A DNA stretch of 55,320 nucleotides from Bordetella hinzii LMG 13501 (GTDB lineage Bacteria; Pseudomonadota; Gammaproteobacteria; Burkholderiales; Burkholderiaceae_B). Below, piece after piece: positions 1 to 8,180 of the stretch. The notes beneath the pieces were generated by a model. The model searched no databases. It was not told where the DNA came from and saw only the letters and a program-made list of their open reading frames with translations. Position numbers and translations under genes: made by a program. Location: assembly GCF_001548475.1 (NCBI RefSeq), contig NZ_LRUJ01000034.1, positions 1-55,320 of the forward strand. The letters run 5' to 3'. Numbering within the stretch: position 1 is the first letter of the stretch; each line of letters opens with the position of its first letter.

Positions 1-97
1 GTGGGAGCGTCCATCATAAGCCCGGCTGTCGCCGCGCGTGCCAGCACTGCTTGGCGCCTGGCACAGGGCGGCCGGCGGCTCATGCGCGGATCAATTC

Positions 98-1588
98 TCA
101 GCGCTTTCGCGGGCCGGGCGGGGGCCGCTGGAGGTCGGTCGCCACACCCGGCAGCCCGTCGAAGACCGGGGCTTCTCTCTTTGCATCGGCGACCGCCGAC
201 GCAATATCCCTGTTGTGGACGACAGCCTGCCTGGCCGCGTCTATGACGAAATCAATGTCTTTACGGGGCAGGCTCAGCCGCGTCGGGATCGTATTCAGCG
301 TGCTGAAAAGCGCCGCGTCGGCGTCCCGGAATGAAATATGGTGAGCGGTCACGGCCACATCGGCGCAATCCCAATCCTCCAGGGTTCCCCGCAGCGCGAG
401 GACCTTCTCGGGAGGGAGCCCGCAGCGATAAGTGACGAGCGCCGTCTGCCAATGCTGCAATGCCAGGGTGACGGCATCCAGGCCGATGCGCGTCGTCGAG
501 GCCATCGCCGTGTCGAAGGCCGCGATCAGCACTTGGTCCAATCTCACCGAGGCCCCCTTGCCGCCCCAGCTGTATCTGGGCTGCACGCCGGCATCGGTCA
601 CGATGAAGAGGAATCGCCGCAGGCGTACGGCCTGACGCGGCGAGAGCGGTCCGTAGGGGGTCTGCGCGGCGGCGCGCTCCAGCGTCAGCCCGGTGATGCC
701 GAGATTGTCTGTCAAGCCGCCATCGAGCAGGCGCACGTAGGGAAGATCGCGATCGGAGTGATAGGACTCCAGCGCCCGCGCATAGGCCCGCAGCCGGACA
801 GACGAGGACGCACTATTGAGGGCCTGCTGCAGCCACGCGGGCGCCACATACTGGCAGTCCTTCTTGGGCGTTTCGATGTTGACGGGCGCAAAGGCGCCCG
901 GAAATGCAGCGGACGCGGCAACGGCATCCGCGATCTTGAGATCATCGATATCGCTGCACAGCGCGGCGAACACGTCCGGCGTGAATAGAAAGGGCGTGTT
1001 GTTGTAGATGTCCGACGCTGTCAGCCAGACCACGGGGCTTTCGGGCCTGCGCAGGCTGGCAAAGGTGGCGTGGTCGAATACTTTTTCGTCCAGCCAACGC
1101 GCGAAGGTCTGCCTGTCATTGGCTCCGCCCGACAGCGCCGCCGTGATCATGGTGCCGATATGGAACTTGGTTTCCATATGGGATTCGGCATCCTGGTACA
1201 GGAATCGCTCGCGGAAATCCTGGAACCCGTCCTTGCCTTTCCATCCCAGATACGCGGCCATCACCGCGCCGCCCGATGTCCCGGCGACCGAGCGCACATT
1301 GTCCAGCAACGTCCGGCGATAGGGGATGTCGTCGACCACCATGGCGTCCAGCCCCAGGAGAACGCCATACGCCCAGGCGGCGGCCCGCATGCCGCCGCCG
1401 GAAAAAGCCAGCGCGACCACGGTCGTGCCGTCGTCACCGGCATCCGGGATATAGGCCGGCGAAGCGGGCTTGGGATCCTCGCTGACGGCGTTGATCGGGG
1501 CGGTATCCATGCTGCGGCAGCCGGAAACGGCGGCGCCGAGGCAGACCGAGAGCAGCAAAGCCAGCGGCAGCGACCACTTGGTATTCAC
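98..1588 (-). CDS. Patatin-like phospholipase, lipoprotein
   Basis: 496 aa. The N-terminus has a signal segment ending in a lipobox-like AVSGC, so a lipid-anchored envelope protein is expected. Residues about 60-310 carry the patatin fold: a glycine-rich oxyanion loop (GGGMRAAAW), the nucleophile elbow GTSGG with Ser near residue 104, and the second half of the Ser-Asp dyad in LDGGLTDNLG. Proteins of this family hydrolyse acyl ester bonds of phospholipids or other lipids. The C-terminal 170 residues show no motif I recognise. The gene stands alone; downstream sequence to the window edge (97 bases) holds nothing I can name. Substrate unknown. Confidence 0.88.
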   Translation of the reverse strand: MNTKWSLPLALLLSVCLGAAVSGCRSMDTAPINAVSEDPKPASPAYIPDAGDDGTTVVALAFSGGGMRAAAWAYGVLLGLDAMVVDDIPYRRTLLDNVRSVAGTSGGAVMAAYLGWKGKDGFQDFRERFLYQDAESHMETKFHIGTMITAALSGGANDRQTFARWLDEKVFDHATFASLRRPESPVVWLTASDIYNNTPFLFTPDVFAALCSDIDDLKIADAVAASAAFPGAFAPVNIETPKKDCQYVAPAWLQQALNSASSSVRLRAYARALESYHSDRDLPYVRLLDGGLTDNLGITGLTLERAAAQTPYGPLSPRQAVRLRRFLFIVTDAGVQPRYSWGGKGASVRLDQVLIAAFDTAMASTTRIGLDAVTLALQHWQTALVTYRCGLPPEKVLALRGTLEDWDCADVAVTAHHISFRDADAALFSTLNTIPTRLSLPRKDIDFVIDAARQAVVHNRDIASAVADAKREAPVFDGLPGVATDLQRPPPGPRKR

Positions 1589-1807
1589 GCCAGTCTCCCA
1601 GTGCAGGGTCAGTGCGAACGTGGCGCTGCCATCACGATTGACAGGGATCGCGGCGTGCCACGTGGCTGCTTGTTGTTGTACCGGAGGCGCCAGCCCTTGA
1701 TCAAGGACTGGCGCAAGGACAAGCGGCCCGCCGTCTATGCATGGCTTGCGGGGAGCGCCCGCGGCCGCCGCGGGCCATCAAGCCAATGAAATCACGGCGC
1801 TGGAAAC

Positions 1808-1847
1808 AAAAAAGCCTTGGAACACATGGTGTGTGTCCAAGGCTTTT
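1808..1847 (-). terminator. Rho-independent terminator of tRNA-Ala
   Basis: On the minus strand an inverted repeat AAAAGCCTTGGA / TCCAAGGCTTTT with a short loop is followed by more T residues. It begins about a dozen bases past the CCA end of the tRNA and fits its terminator. Confidence 0.8.
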
Positions 1848-1859
1848 CCGTCTGGAATT

Positions 1860-1935
<76 letters not shown>

Positions 1936-1992
1936 AAAATCAGAAGAGCGCAACTATACACGAAATTTCGAGCCGTGTGTGGCGGCCCGGTG

Positions 1993-2778
1993 TCAGGCGC
2001 CGAGGTCCAGCGTGGCGACGACCGGGGTGTGGTCGGAGGGCTGTTCGTTGGCGCGCGGCGCTTTGTCGATGACGCAGGCCTTGCAGGCTTGTTTCAGCGC
2101 TTCGGACAGCAGGATGTGGTCGATGCGCAGGCCGGCGTTGCGGCGGAAGGCGAACATGCGGTAGTCCCACCAGGTGAAGGACTTTTCGGGCTGCTCGAAG
2201 AGGCGGAAGGCGTCGGTCAGGCCCAGGTCGAGCAGGGTGCGGAAGGCGGCGCGCTCGGGTTCGGAGACCAGGACCTGGCCTTGCCATTTTTCGGGGTTGT
2301 GGACGTCTTCGTCGGCCGGGGCGACGTTGTAGTCGCCCAGGATGGCCAGGCGCGGGTAGGTGCGCAGTTCTTCTTCGAGCCAGTGGCGCAGGGCGCCGAA
2401 CCACTCGAGCTTGTAGGCGTATTTGTCGCTGCCCACGCTCTGGCCGTTGGGGCAGTAGGCGCAGATGACGCGCACGTCGCCGGCGGGGCTGGGCAGGGTG
2501 AGGGCGATGACGCGCTGCTGGGGATCCTCGAAGGCGGGGATGTTGCGCACCATGGCAAAGCCCGGTTCGCGCGTCAGGATGGCCACGCCGTTATAGGTTT
2601 TCTGGCCGGCCCAGACGGCGTGGTAGCCGATCTGGGTGAAGGCCTCCAGCGGGAATTTGTCGTCGGCGAGCTTGAGTTCCTGGATGCACAGGGCATCGAC
2701 CGGGTTGTCGGCCAGCCAGGCGATGACCTGGGGCAGGCGGACGTTCAGGGAGTTGACGTTCCAGGTGGCTAATTTCAT
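1993..2778 (-). CDS. xthA: Exodeoxyribonuclease III
   Basis: 261 aa, the usual family length. Exonuclease III removes 3' nucleotides from duplex DNA and cuts at abasic sites in base-excision repair. The endonuclease/exonuclease/phosphatase fold is recognisable from the start: KLATWNVNSLNVRLPQV, the metal-binding Glu in CIQELKLADDKFP, the central LGDYNVAPADEDVHNP segment, and the terminal catalytic SDHTPV. The gene is transcribed toward the tRNA-Ala, with 57 bases between them. No operon partner. Confidence 0.96.
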   Translation of the reverse strand: MKLATWNVNSLNVRLPQVIAWLADNPVDALCIQELKLADDKFPLEAFTQIGYHAVWAGQKTYNGVAILTREPGFAMVRNIPAFEDPQQRVIALTLPSPAGDVRVICAYCPNGQSVGSDKYAYKLEWFGALRHWLEEELRTYPRLAILGDYNVAPADEDVHNPEKWQGQVLVSEPERAAFRTLLDLGLTDAFRLFEQPEKSFTWWDYRMFAFRRNAGLRIDHILLSEALKQACKACVIDKAPRANEQPSDHTPVVATLDLGA

Positions 2779-2880
2779 GGTGTTCTCATCGTCCGGCCAC
2801 GCGGGCGCGCCGCATGGGCGGCGGGCGTAGGTCCGGGCGGGGCGGCAAAGGCCGGGCGGGGCCGGCGGAGGTGCCCAATG

Positions 2881-2904
2881 ATACCCCGCGCGATACCCCG
2901 CGCG
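2881..2904. repeat. Two-copy 12-bp tandem repeat between xthA and the GntR gene
   Basis: ATACCCCGCGCG occurs twice in direct tandem at 2881-2892 and 2893-2904. It lies just past the stop of the GntR gene and upstream of xthA. No function is evident. Confidence 0.6.
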
Positions 2905-2922
2905 AGGCGAGCCATCGGCGCG

Positions 2923-3585
2923 TCAGGTCTTGACCATGGAGCGGGGCAGGTTGATGAGAAAGTCGGCCAGGCCTTTGGCGCCCTGGGCCAGGCTGATGTG
3001 CCGCATCATCATGCGATGGGCGCGCTCGGGGTCGTTGGCGAGGATGGCCTCGACCAGTTCGCCGTGCTGTTCATAGGAAGCGCGCACGCGCCCGACAGCC
3101 GTGAAGGCATGGCGCAGATAGGCGCCCGTGCGCGCGCGCAGCGCCAGCAGCTGTTCGCGCAGATAGGGGTTGCGGCAGCCTCGGTACAGCACTTCATGAA
3201 AGTCATGGTTGGCCTCGCGCCAGGCCTGGCCGTCGTCGGCTTCGGCGATGGGGGCGGCGGCGCGGTGCAGGCGCGCCAGTTCCTGGCGTTCTTCGGGCGT
3301 CATGCGCTGGCAGGCCATGCGGGTGCAGACGCCTTCCATCTCGGCCATCAGCTCCCAGATCGCCAACAGTTCCTGGACGTCCAGGCGCGCCACGACCATG
3401 CCGTTGCGCGGCTGGCTCTCCAGCATGCCCTGGACCTTGAGCTGCAGCAGGGCTTCGCGCACGGGTGTGCGCGAGACCTGGTAGCGGGTGGCCAGTTCCT
3501 GCTCGTCGATGGCGTCGCCGGGCAGCAGCGCCCCGTTGCGGATGTCGTTCTCCAGGGACTGGCGGATGCGTTCACTGACTTTCAT
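2923..3585 (-). CDS. GntR family transcriptional regulator, FCD subfamily
   Basis: 220 aa. An N-terminal winged helix-turn-helix (residues about 5-70, with YQVSRTPVREALLQL typical of GntR) is followed by an FCD all-helical ligand domain (about 80-205) with candidate metal/ligand residues in NHDFHEVLYRGCRNP. FCD regulators are usually repressors released by a carboxylic acid or related metabolite. It is divergent from the ten-gene operon beginning at 3681, separated by 95 bases that hold a promoter with a palindrome over its -10 box, so it is the probable local repressor of that operon. Ligand unknown. Confidence 0.92.
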   Translation of the reverse strand: MKVSERIRQSLENDIRNGALLPGDAIDEQELATRYQVSRTPVREALLQLKVQGMLESQPRNGMVVARLDVQELLAIWELMAEMEGVCTRMACQRMTPEERQELARLHRAAAPIAEADDGQAWREANHDFHEVLYRGCRNPYLREQLLALRARTGAYLRHAFTAVGRVRASYEQHGELVEAILANDPERAHRMMMRHISLAQGAKGLADFLINLPRSMVKT

Positions 3586-3607
3586 AGGCTATGCATACAA
3601 ACACTGA

Positions 3608-3647
3608 TTGCACGAAATTATCCACTGTTCTATAAATATATTTATAG
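3608..3647 (+). promoter_or_regulatory. Promoter and operator of the amide/CoA operon
   Basis: A -35 box TTGCAC (3608-3613), 17-base spacer and -10 box TATAAA (3631-3636) form a good sigma-70 promoter pointing to the operon. An 18-bp perfect palindrome CTATAAATATATTTATAG (3630-3647) covers the -10 and is the obvious binding site for a dimeric repressor, presumably the adjacent GntR protein. A smaller palindrome TATGCATA (3590-3597) lies next to the GntR start codon. Assignment of the repressor is inference. Confidence 0.7.
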
Positions 3648-3680
3648 TCGAAAAAATAATACTCAAGGGGGTTTTTCGAT

Positions 3681-3812
3681 ATGCAGGATTCCACGCCCAC
3701 GGCCGAGCAAGTGGCGGCCAGGCTGGCCGGGCAGGGCATCGCCGCCACGGCGCGCGAGGTCGCCTCGGTGGTCAAGGCCCTGGCCCGCCTGGCGCCGGAG
3801 CGCCGTCCATGA
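3681..3812 (+). CDS. Small AtzG-like amidase partner peptide
   Basis: 43 aa, too short for most gene callers. The start ATG follows AAGGGGG with good spacing, and the stop overlaps the start of the amidase gene as ATGA, showing translational coupling. The sequence (MQDSTPTAEQVAARLAGQGI then an alanine-rich helix ending RLAPERRP) is predicted helical. Position, size and helix content match AtzG, the small subunit that stabilises the AtzE amidase in cyanuric acid/biuret degradation. The similarity call is by context and composition, not by alignment. Confidence 0.7.
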   Translation: MQDSTPTAEQVAARLAGQGIAATAREVASVVKALARLAPERRP

Positions 3813-5101
3813 CGCCGGCCGGTCTGCCCGGTTCCATCGCGGCGCTGCGCGCGGCGCTGTTGCGCGGCGAAATCGGCGTGGGCGAGGCGCTGGCGGCGCA
3901 GCGCCAGGCCCTGGCGCGCCAGACCTGGCATTGCGTGGCCGGGCTGCTGCCGCCGGCGGCCGATCCGGCCGTGGAGCAGCCCCTGGCCGGGGTCGGGCTG
4001 GCGCACAAGGACATCTTCGTTTTGCCGGACCGCGCGCCGCAATGCGGCGCGGGCTATGCCTGGCCCGGTGCCGGGCCGGTCGCGCCCGTGGTGCAGCGTC
4101 TGGCGGCGGCCGGCGCGCCCGCCCTGGCCACCCTGGTCATGGCCGAGCATGCTTGCGGCGCCACCGGCGAGAATCCCCGCTATCCGCTGCCGGTCAATCC
4201 GCTGGATCCCCGGGCGGCGGTGGGCGGGTCTTCCAGCGGTTCGGCCGTGGCCGTGGCGGCGGGCCTGTGCTACGCCTCGCTGGGCACGGACACGGCCGGT
4301 TCGGTGCGCATCCCGGCGGCAAGCTGCGGTTTGCTGGGCTTGAAGCCCACGCGGGGACGCTTGCCCAATACGGGTGTAGCGCCCATGGCCGCCTCGCTGG
4401 ACACGGTGGGCCTGTTGGCGCGCAGCGCCGATGACCTGCAGGCGGTGTGGGCACAGCTGGCGCCCGGCGAGCCGGCCGAGGCGCCGCGCCGCATCAGCAC
4501 GTGCTGGCGGCATCCCGATGGCGATCCCGACGAGGCGGTGGCCGGCATGCTGGAGGATTTCGCCGCCGGCTGCGCCGCTCGCCGGCGCGACGTGGCGCTG
4601 CCCGGCCTGCGCGAGTGGACGCGGCTGGGCCAGACGGTACTGCATGCCGAAGCGTTCGAGACCCATGCCCGGGCCCTGCGCGGCCAGGCGCCCGCCCTGG
4701 GCCGGCTGGCCCGTTCGCTGGCGCTGACGGGCGCGGCCCTGCCGGCCGATTGGCTGGCCGACGCCCGCGCCCGGCGCGAAGCCTGCACACAGGCCTTGCT
4801 GGAGCAGGCGCTGGTCGATGGCGAGGTGCTGCTCACGCCGGCGCTGCCGCGCGGCGTGCCGGATTGGGCCCAGGTGCTGACCGATTCGCCGGAATTCGAT
4901 GCGCGCCGCTTGCTGGACATGTTCCGCTGGTTTGCCTTTGTGAACTATCTCGGCCTGCCGGCCATGGTCTTTCCGATCGGGCGCGACGCCCGGGGCCGGC
5001 CGGTCTGCGTGCAGGCCATCGGCCGCCCGGGCGCCGAGGCGCAGCTGCTGGCCCTGGCGCGCGCCGCCTTTCCCTTTCCGTTTTTCCTGCCTCAAGGTTG
5101 A
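3809..5101 (+). CDS. Amidase signature family protein, AtzE-like
   Basis: 430 aa from the ATG that overlaps the small upstream gene. All three catalytic residues of the amidase signature family are present: Lys67 (AHKDIF), cis-Ser141 (GGSSSGSA) and nucleophile Ser165 (DTAGSVRIPAAS). These enzymes hydrolyse an amide to acid plus ammonia. Pairing with a small AtzG-like protein suggests the AtzE type (1-carboxybiuret/half-amide hydrolases) over glutamyl-tRNA amidotransferase A. It is the second gene of a tight operon with a CoA-transferase and an ABC importer, so its product acid is probably activated to a CoA thioester. Substrate unknown. Confidence 0.9.
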   Translation: MTPAGLPGSIAALRAALLRGEIGVGEALAAQRQALARQTWHCVAGLLPPAADPAVEQPLAGVGLAHKDIFVLPDRAPQCGAGYAWPGAGPVAPVVQRLAAAGAPALATLVMAEHACGATGENPRYPLPVNPLDPRAAVGGSSSGSAVAVAAGLCYASLGTDTAGSVRIPAASCGLLGLKPTRGRLPNTGVAPMAASLDTVGLLARSADDLQAVWAQLAPGEPAEAPRRISTCWRHPDGDPDEAVAGMLEDFAAGCAARRRDVALPGLREWTRLGQTVLHAEAFETHARALRGQAPALGRLARSLALTGAALPADWLADARARREACTQALLEQALVDGEVLLTPALPRGVPDWAQVLTDSPEFDARRLLDMFRWFAFVNYLGLPAMVFPIGRDARGRPVCVQAIGRPGAEAQLLALARAAFPFPFFLPQG

Positions 5102-5109
5102 ATCGAACC

Positions 5110-6306
5110 ATGCCATCGCTTTCCGCTTCGCCGGCCCTGCGCCGCTTCCGCGTCCTGGATCTGTCCCGCGTGCGCGCCGGCCCCACTTGCGTGCGCATGC
5201 TGGCCGATTTCGGCGCGGACGTGATCCGCATCGAGCCGCCGCCCGGCATCGATCCCAATGAAGCCATGTTCGCGGCCGATCGCTGGAGCGGCGACTTCCA
5301 GAACCTGAACCGCAACAAGCGTTCGCTCACGCTGAACCTGAAAAAGCCCGAGGGCCTGGAGGTGTTCCGCCGCCTGGTGGCCGGCGCCGACGTGGTGGTG
5401 GAGAATTGGCGGCCCGACGTCAAGCAGCGCCTGGGCGTGGACTACGCCTCGCTGCGCGCCTTGAATCCGCGCATCATCCTGGCCAGTATTTCGGGTTTCG
5501 GCCAGACCGGCCCCTATGCCGGACGGCCGGGTTTTGACCAGATCGTGCAAGGCATGGGCGGCCTGATGTCGGTGACCGGCCTGCCCGGGCAGGGACCGGT
5601 GCGCGCCGGCCTGGCCGTGGCCGATTCCAGCACCGGGTTGTACGCGGCCATCGGGATTCTCACGGCCTTGCTGGAGCGCGAAGTCTCCGGCGAAGGGCAG
5701 TGGGTCCATGCTTCCTTGCTGCACGCCCAGATCGCCATGATGGATTTCCAGGCGGCGCGCTATCTGAATGATGGCGATGTGCCCGTCCAGGAGGGCAATG
5801 ACCATCCCACCAGCAGCCCCATGGGCTTGTTCCGCGCGCGCGACGGCGCCTTTAATCTCGGCGCCTCGGGCGAGGGCAATTGGAAGCGCTTCTGCCAGGC
5901 CCTGGGACGCGGGGACTGGCTGGCCGATCCCGATTACCAGAACGAGAAGCTGCGGGTGCGGCATCGCCAGCGCCTGAATGCCGAGATCCAGGCGGTGTTC
6001 GAGCGCGAGCCCGTGGCTCACTGGGTGGAGCTGCTCAACGCGGCGGGCGTGCCGGCCGGGCCCGTCTATACCGTGCCGCAGATGTTCGAGGACGCCCAGG
6101 TGCGGCATCTGGGCGTGGCGCGCCGCTGCGCCGCCTGGCAGGGGGGCGAGCGCACGCTTATCACCCAGCCGGTCACCTTGACGCGCACGCCGGCCGAGAT
6201 CGAACGCACCGCGCCGGGCTGGGGCGAGCATACCGACGAAGTGCTGCGTGAGGCCGGCTATGGCGACCAGGATATCCGCCGCCTGCATGAGGCCGGCGTG
6301 GTCTGA
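5110..6306 (+). CDS. CaiB/BaiF family (class III) CoA-transferase
   Basis: 398 aa, starting 8 bases after the amidase stop. The family moves CoA between acyl groups through an aspartyl-CoA intermediate. Visible motifs are the N-terminal RVLDLSRVRAGPTCVRMLADFGADVIRIE, ENWRPDV, the ASISGFGQTGPYAGRPGFD block, and the probable catalytic Asp172 in GLAVADSSTG, close to Asp169 of formyl-CoA transferase. In this operon it probably charges the acid released by the amidase. Acceptor and donor cannot be told from sequence. Confidence 0.93.
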   Translation: MPSLSASPALRRFRVLDLSRVRAGPTCVRMLADFGADVIRIEPPPGIDPNEAMFAADRWSGDFQNLNRNKRSLTLNLKKPEGLEVFRRLVAGADVVVENWRPDVKQRLGVDYASLRALNPRIILASISGFGQTGPYAGRPGFDQIVQGMGGLMSVTGLPGQGPVRAGLAVADSSTGLYAAIGILTALLEREVSGEGQWVHASLLHAQIAMMDFQAARYLNDGDVPVQEGNDHPTSSPMGLFRARDGAFNLGASGEGNWKRFCQALGRGDWLADPDYQNEKLRVRHRQRLNAEIQAVFEREPVAHWVELLNAAGVPAGPVYTVPQMFEDAQVRHLGVARRCAAWQGGERTLITQPVTLTRTPAEIERTAPGWGEHTDEVLREAGYGDQDIRRLHEAGVV

Positions 6307-6319
6307 AGAGGAAGACATC

Positions 6320-7111
6320 ATGAGCCATCATCCGCCGGGCCGTATCCAGGCCGACACGCAGGCAGGCGTGCTGCGCGTGCGCATTTCCAATCCCGCGCGT
6401 TTCAACGCGATGTCGCTGGCGATGTGGGAGGCGCTTTGCGCCACCGTCGTCCGGGCCCAGGACGACGCCGAGCTGCGTGTCATCGTGCTGCAGGGCGAGG
6501 GCGAACGCGCTTTTGTCTCCGGCGCCGATATTTCCGAATTCGCCGAGCTGCGCGACGATGCGGACCAGGTAGCCCGCTACGACCGCGCCGTGAGCGCGGC
6601 CCAGCAGGCCCTGGCCGACAGCCGCATTCCCACCATCGCGGTGATCCGCGGGATCTGCATGGGTGGGGGCCTGGGCCTGGCCCTGGCCTGCGATCTGCGC
6701 TATTGCAACGCCGGCGCGCGTTTCCGCATGCCGGCCGCGCGCCTGGGGCTGGGCTATGCGCTGGACGGTGTCAAGCGCATGAGCGACATGCTGGGCGCGG
6801 CCCGGGCCATGGACCTGTTCCTGACGGCGCGCACCTTCGACGGCGCCGAGGCCGGCCGCATCGGCCTGGCCCACGAGGTCTTCGACGACGAGGCTTTCGA
6901 GGCCGAGGCGGCGTCGCGGGTGGCGGCGGTGGCGGGCAATGCGCCGCTCACCCTGCACGCCGCGCGCCTGGCCTTGCGCCATCTGCTGGACGGACGGCCA
7001 TCGGCCCGCGAGGTGGACCAGGCCGTTCAGGATTGTTTTGGCAGTGCCGACTATCGTGAAGGGCAGGCCGCCTTTCGCGAGAAGCGGCCGCCGGTGTTCC
7101 AGGGGCGCTAG
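6320..7111 (+). CDS. Crotonase-fold (enoyl-CoA hydratase/isomerase family) protein with altered active site
   Basis: 263 aa, 13 bases after the CoA-transferase. The crotonase fold is clear: NPARFNAMSL, FVSGADISEF and the oxyanion-hole region GICMGGGLGLALACDLRYC. Both glutamates used by true enoyl-CoA hydratases appear replaced: the GGGCELA position reads GGGLGLA, and the QPEILLG position reads MPAARLG. It therefore probably catalyses a different crotonase reaction (isomerisation, C-C or thioester hydrolysis, decarboxylation) on the CoA ester made by its neighbour. The name enoyl-CoA hydratase would be misleading. Confidence 0.88.
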   Translation: MSHHPPGRIQADTQAGVLRVRISNPARFNAMSLAMWEALCATVVRAQDDAELRVIVLQGEGERAFVSGADISEFAELRDDADQVARYDRAVSAAQQALADSRIPTIAVIRGICMGGGLGLALACDLRYCNAGARFRMPAARLGLGYALDGVKRMSDMLGAARAMDLFLTARTFDGAEAGRIGLAHEVFDDEAFEAEAASRVAAVAGNAPLTLHAARLALRHLLDGRPSAREVDQAVQDCFGSADYREGQAAFREKRPPVFQGR

Positions 7112-7183
7112 ACCAACGCCTTTATCAGCCAGGGCCGCGCGCAGTCCAGGTCGGCCGCCGAGTATCAACACAAGGGGAAATAC

Positions 7184-8161
7184 ATGAAAACACTTTATCG
7201 GACCGCCATCACGGTCTTCCTGGCCGGATATGCCGGCCTGGCCGCGGCCGTGGGGCCGCAGCCGCCGGCCTCGCCGCAAAAGCAGACGCTCACCGTGGGC
7301 TATGTGAAGGTCGGGCACCTCTCGCCCATGATCTTCATTTCCGAGCCCATGAAGGCCTGCAATGTGGAGGTCAAGCCGGTGGAGTTCGTGCGCTATGCGG
7401 ATGCGCGCACGGCGCTGTTGTCGGGGTCGCTGGACGTCTCCGGCATCGGCCCGGCCGATCTGGCCATTGCCCTGGCCCAGGGCAGCGAGAAGATCGTCGG
7501 TCTGTCCGGCGTGGCGTCCTCGCCCAAGTACCTGGTCACGCGCAAGGGCGTGAAGATGGATGACTGGAAAGACCTCGCCGGCAAGCGCGTGGGCATCGCG
7601 CCGGGGTCGGCGGTGTGGTTCCAGTGGGCCGCCACCCTGGCCGAGAAAGGGATTCCCTACAACAGCTTCACGGCGGTCAATATCCAGGGCGGCGGCACGG
7701 CCTTCGTGCAGGCCTTGCAGCGCGGCGACGTCGACGCCGTGGCCCTGTGGGAGCCTTTCGAGTCGCAGCTGGTGGCCGAGGGCACGGCCTTCTTCGCCAA
7801 GAACCTGGAGTACAGCCAGTCCAAGGCCGTGGGGGCCGAGCTGGGGCTGCTGGCGGCCACGCGCGATGCGCTGACGGCCAAGCGCGAGGCGGTCAAGTGC
7901 TTCCTGTGGGCGTACAAGCAGGCCGAGGAGACGCTGGGCAAGGATCCCGAGGCCTTTGCCCAAGCCTATGCCAAGTACACCAACCTGCCGCTGGCCGTGA
8001 CGCGCGAGTCCGTCAAGCTCATCAAGCTGGGCGGCGTGCTGGACCTGGAGCAACTGCAGCGCCAGGCCAAGACCTTCCATGACCTCGGCGTCATTCCCAA
8101 GGACGTCAGCGGCCAGATCGGCAAGGTCTGGGACCCCACGCTGATGCGCGAGGTCATGTAG
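7184..8161 (+). CDS. NitT/TauT-type ABC transporter substrate-binding protein
   Basis: 325 aa with an N-terminal Sec signal (cleavage expected after about residue 22, GLAAAV), hence periplasmic. Two lobes of the SsuA/TauA/NrtA fold are visible (VGYVKVGHLSPM, ALLSGSLDVSGIGPAD, LAGKRVGIAPGSAVWF, ALWEPFESQL). Family ligands include sulfonates, nitrate, cyanate, pyrimidines and aromatic acids. A strong ribosome-binding site (AAGGGGAAATAC) precedes the ATG. It is followed directly by its permease and ATPase, and probably binds the amide or imide the operon degrades. Confidence 0.92.
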   Translation: MKTLYRTAITVFLAGYAGLAAAVGPQPPASPQKQTLTVGYVKVGHLSPMIFISEPMKACNVEVKPVEFVRYADARTALLSGSLDVSGIGPADLAIALAQGSEKIVGLSGVASSPKYLVTRKGVKMDDWKDLAGKRVGIAPGSAVWFQWAATLAEKGIPYNSFTAVNIQGGGTAFVQALQRGDVDAVALWEPFESQLVAEGTAFFAKNLEYSQSKAVGAELGLLAATRDALTAKREAVKCFLWAYKQAEETLGKDPEAFAQAYAKYTNLPLAVTRESVKLIKLGGVLDLEQLQRQAKTFHDLGVIPKDVSGQIGKVWDPTLMREVM

Positions 8162-8180
8162 TCGGTATCCGGAGGCAGTC

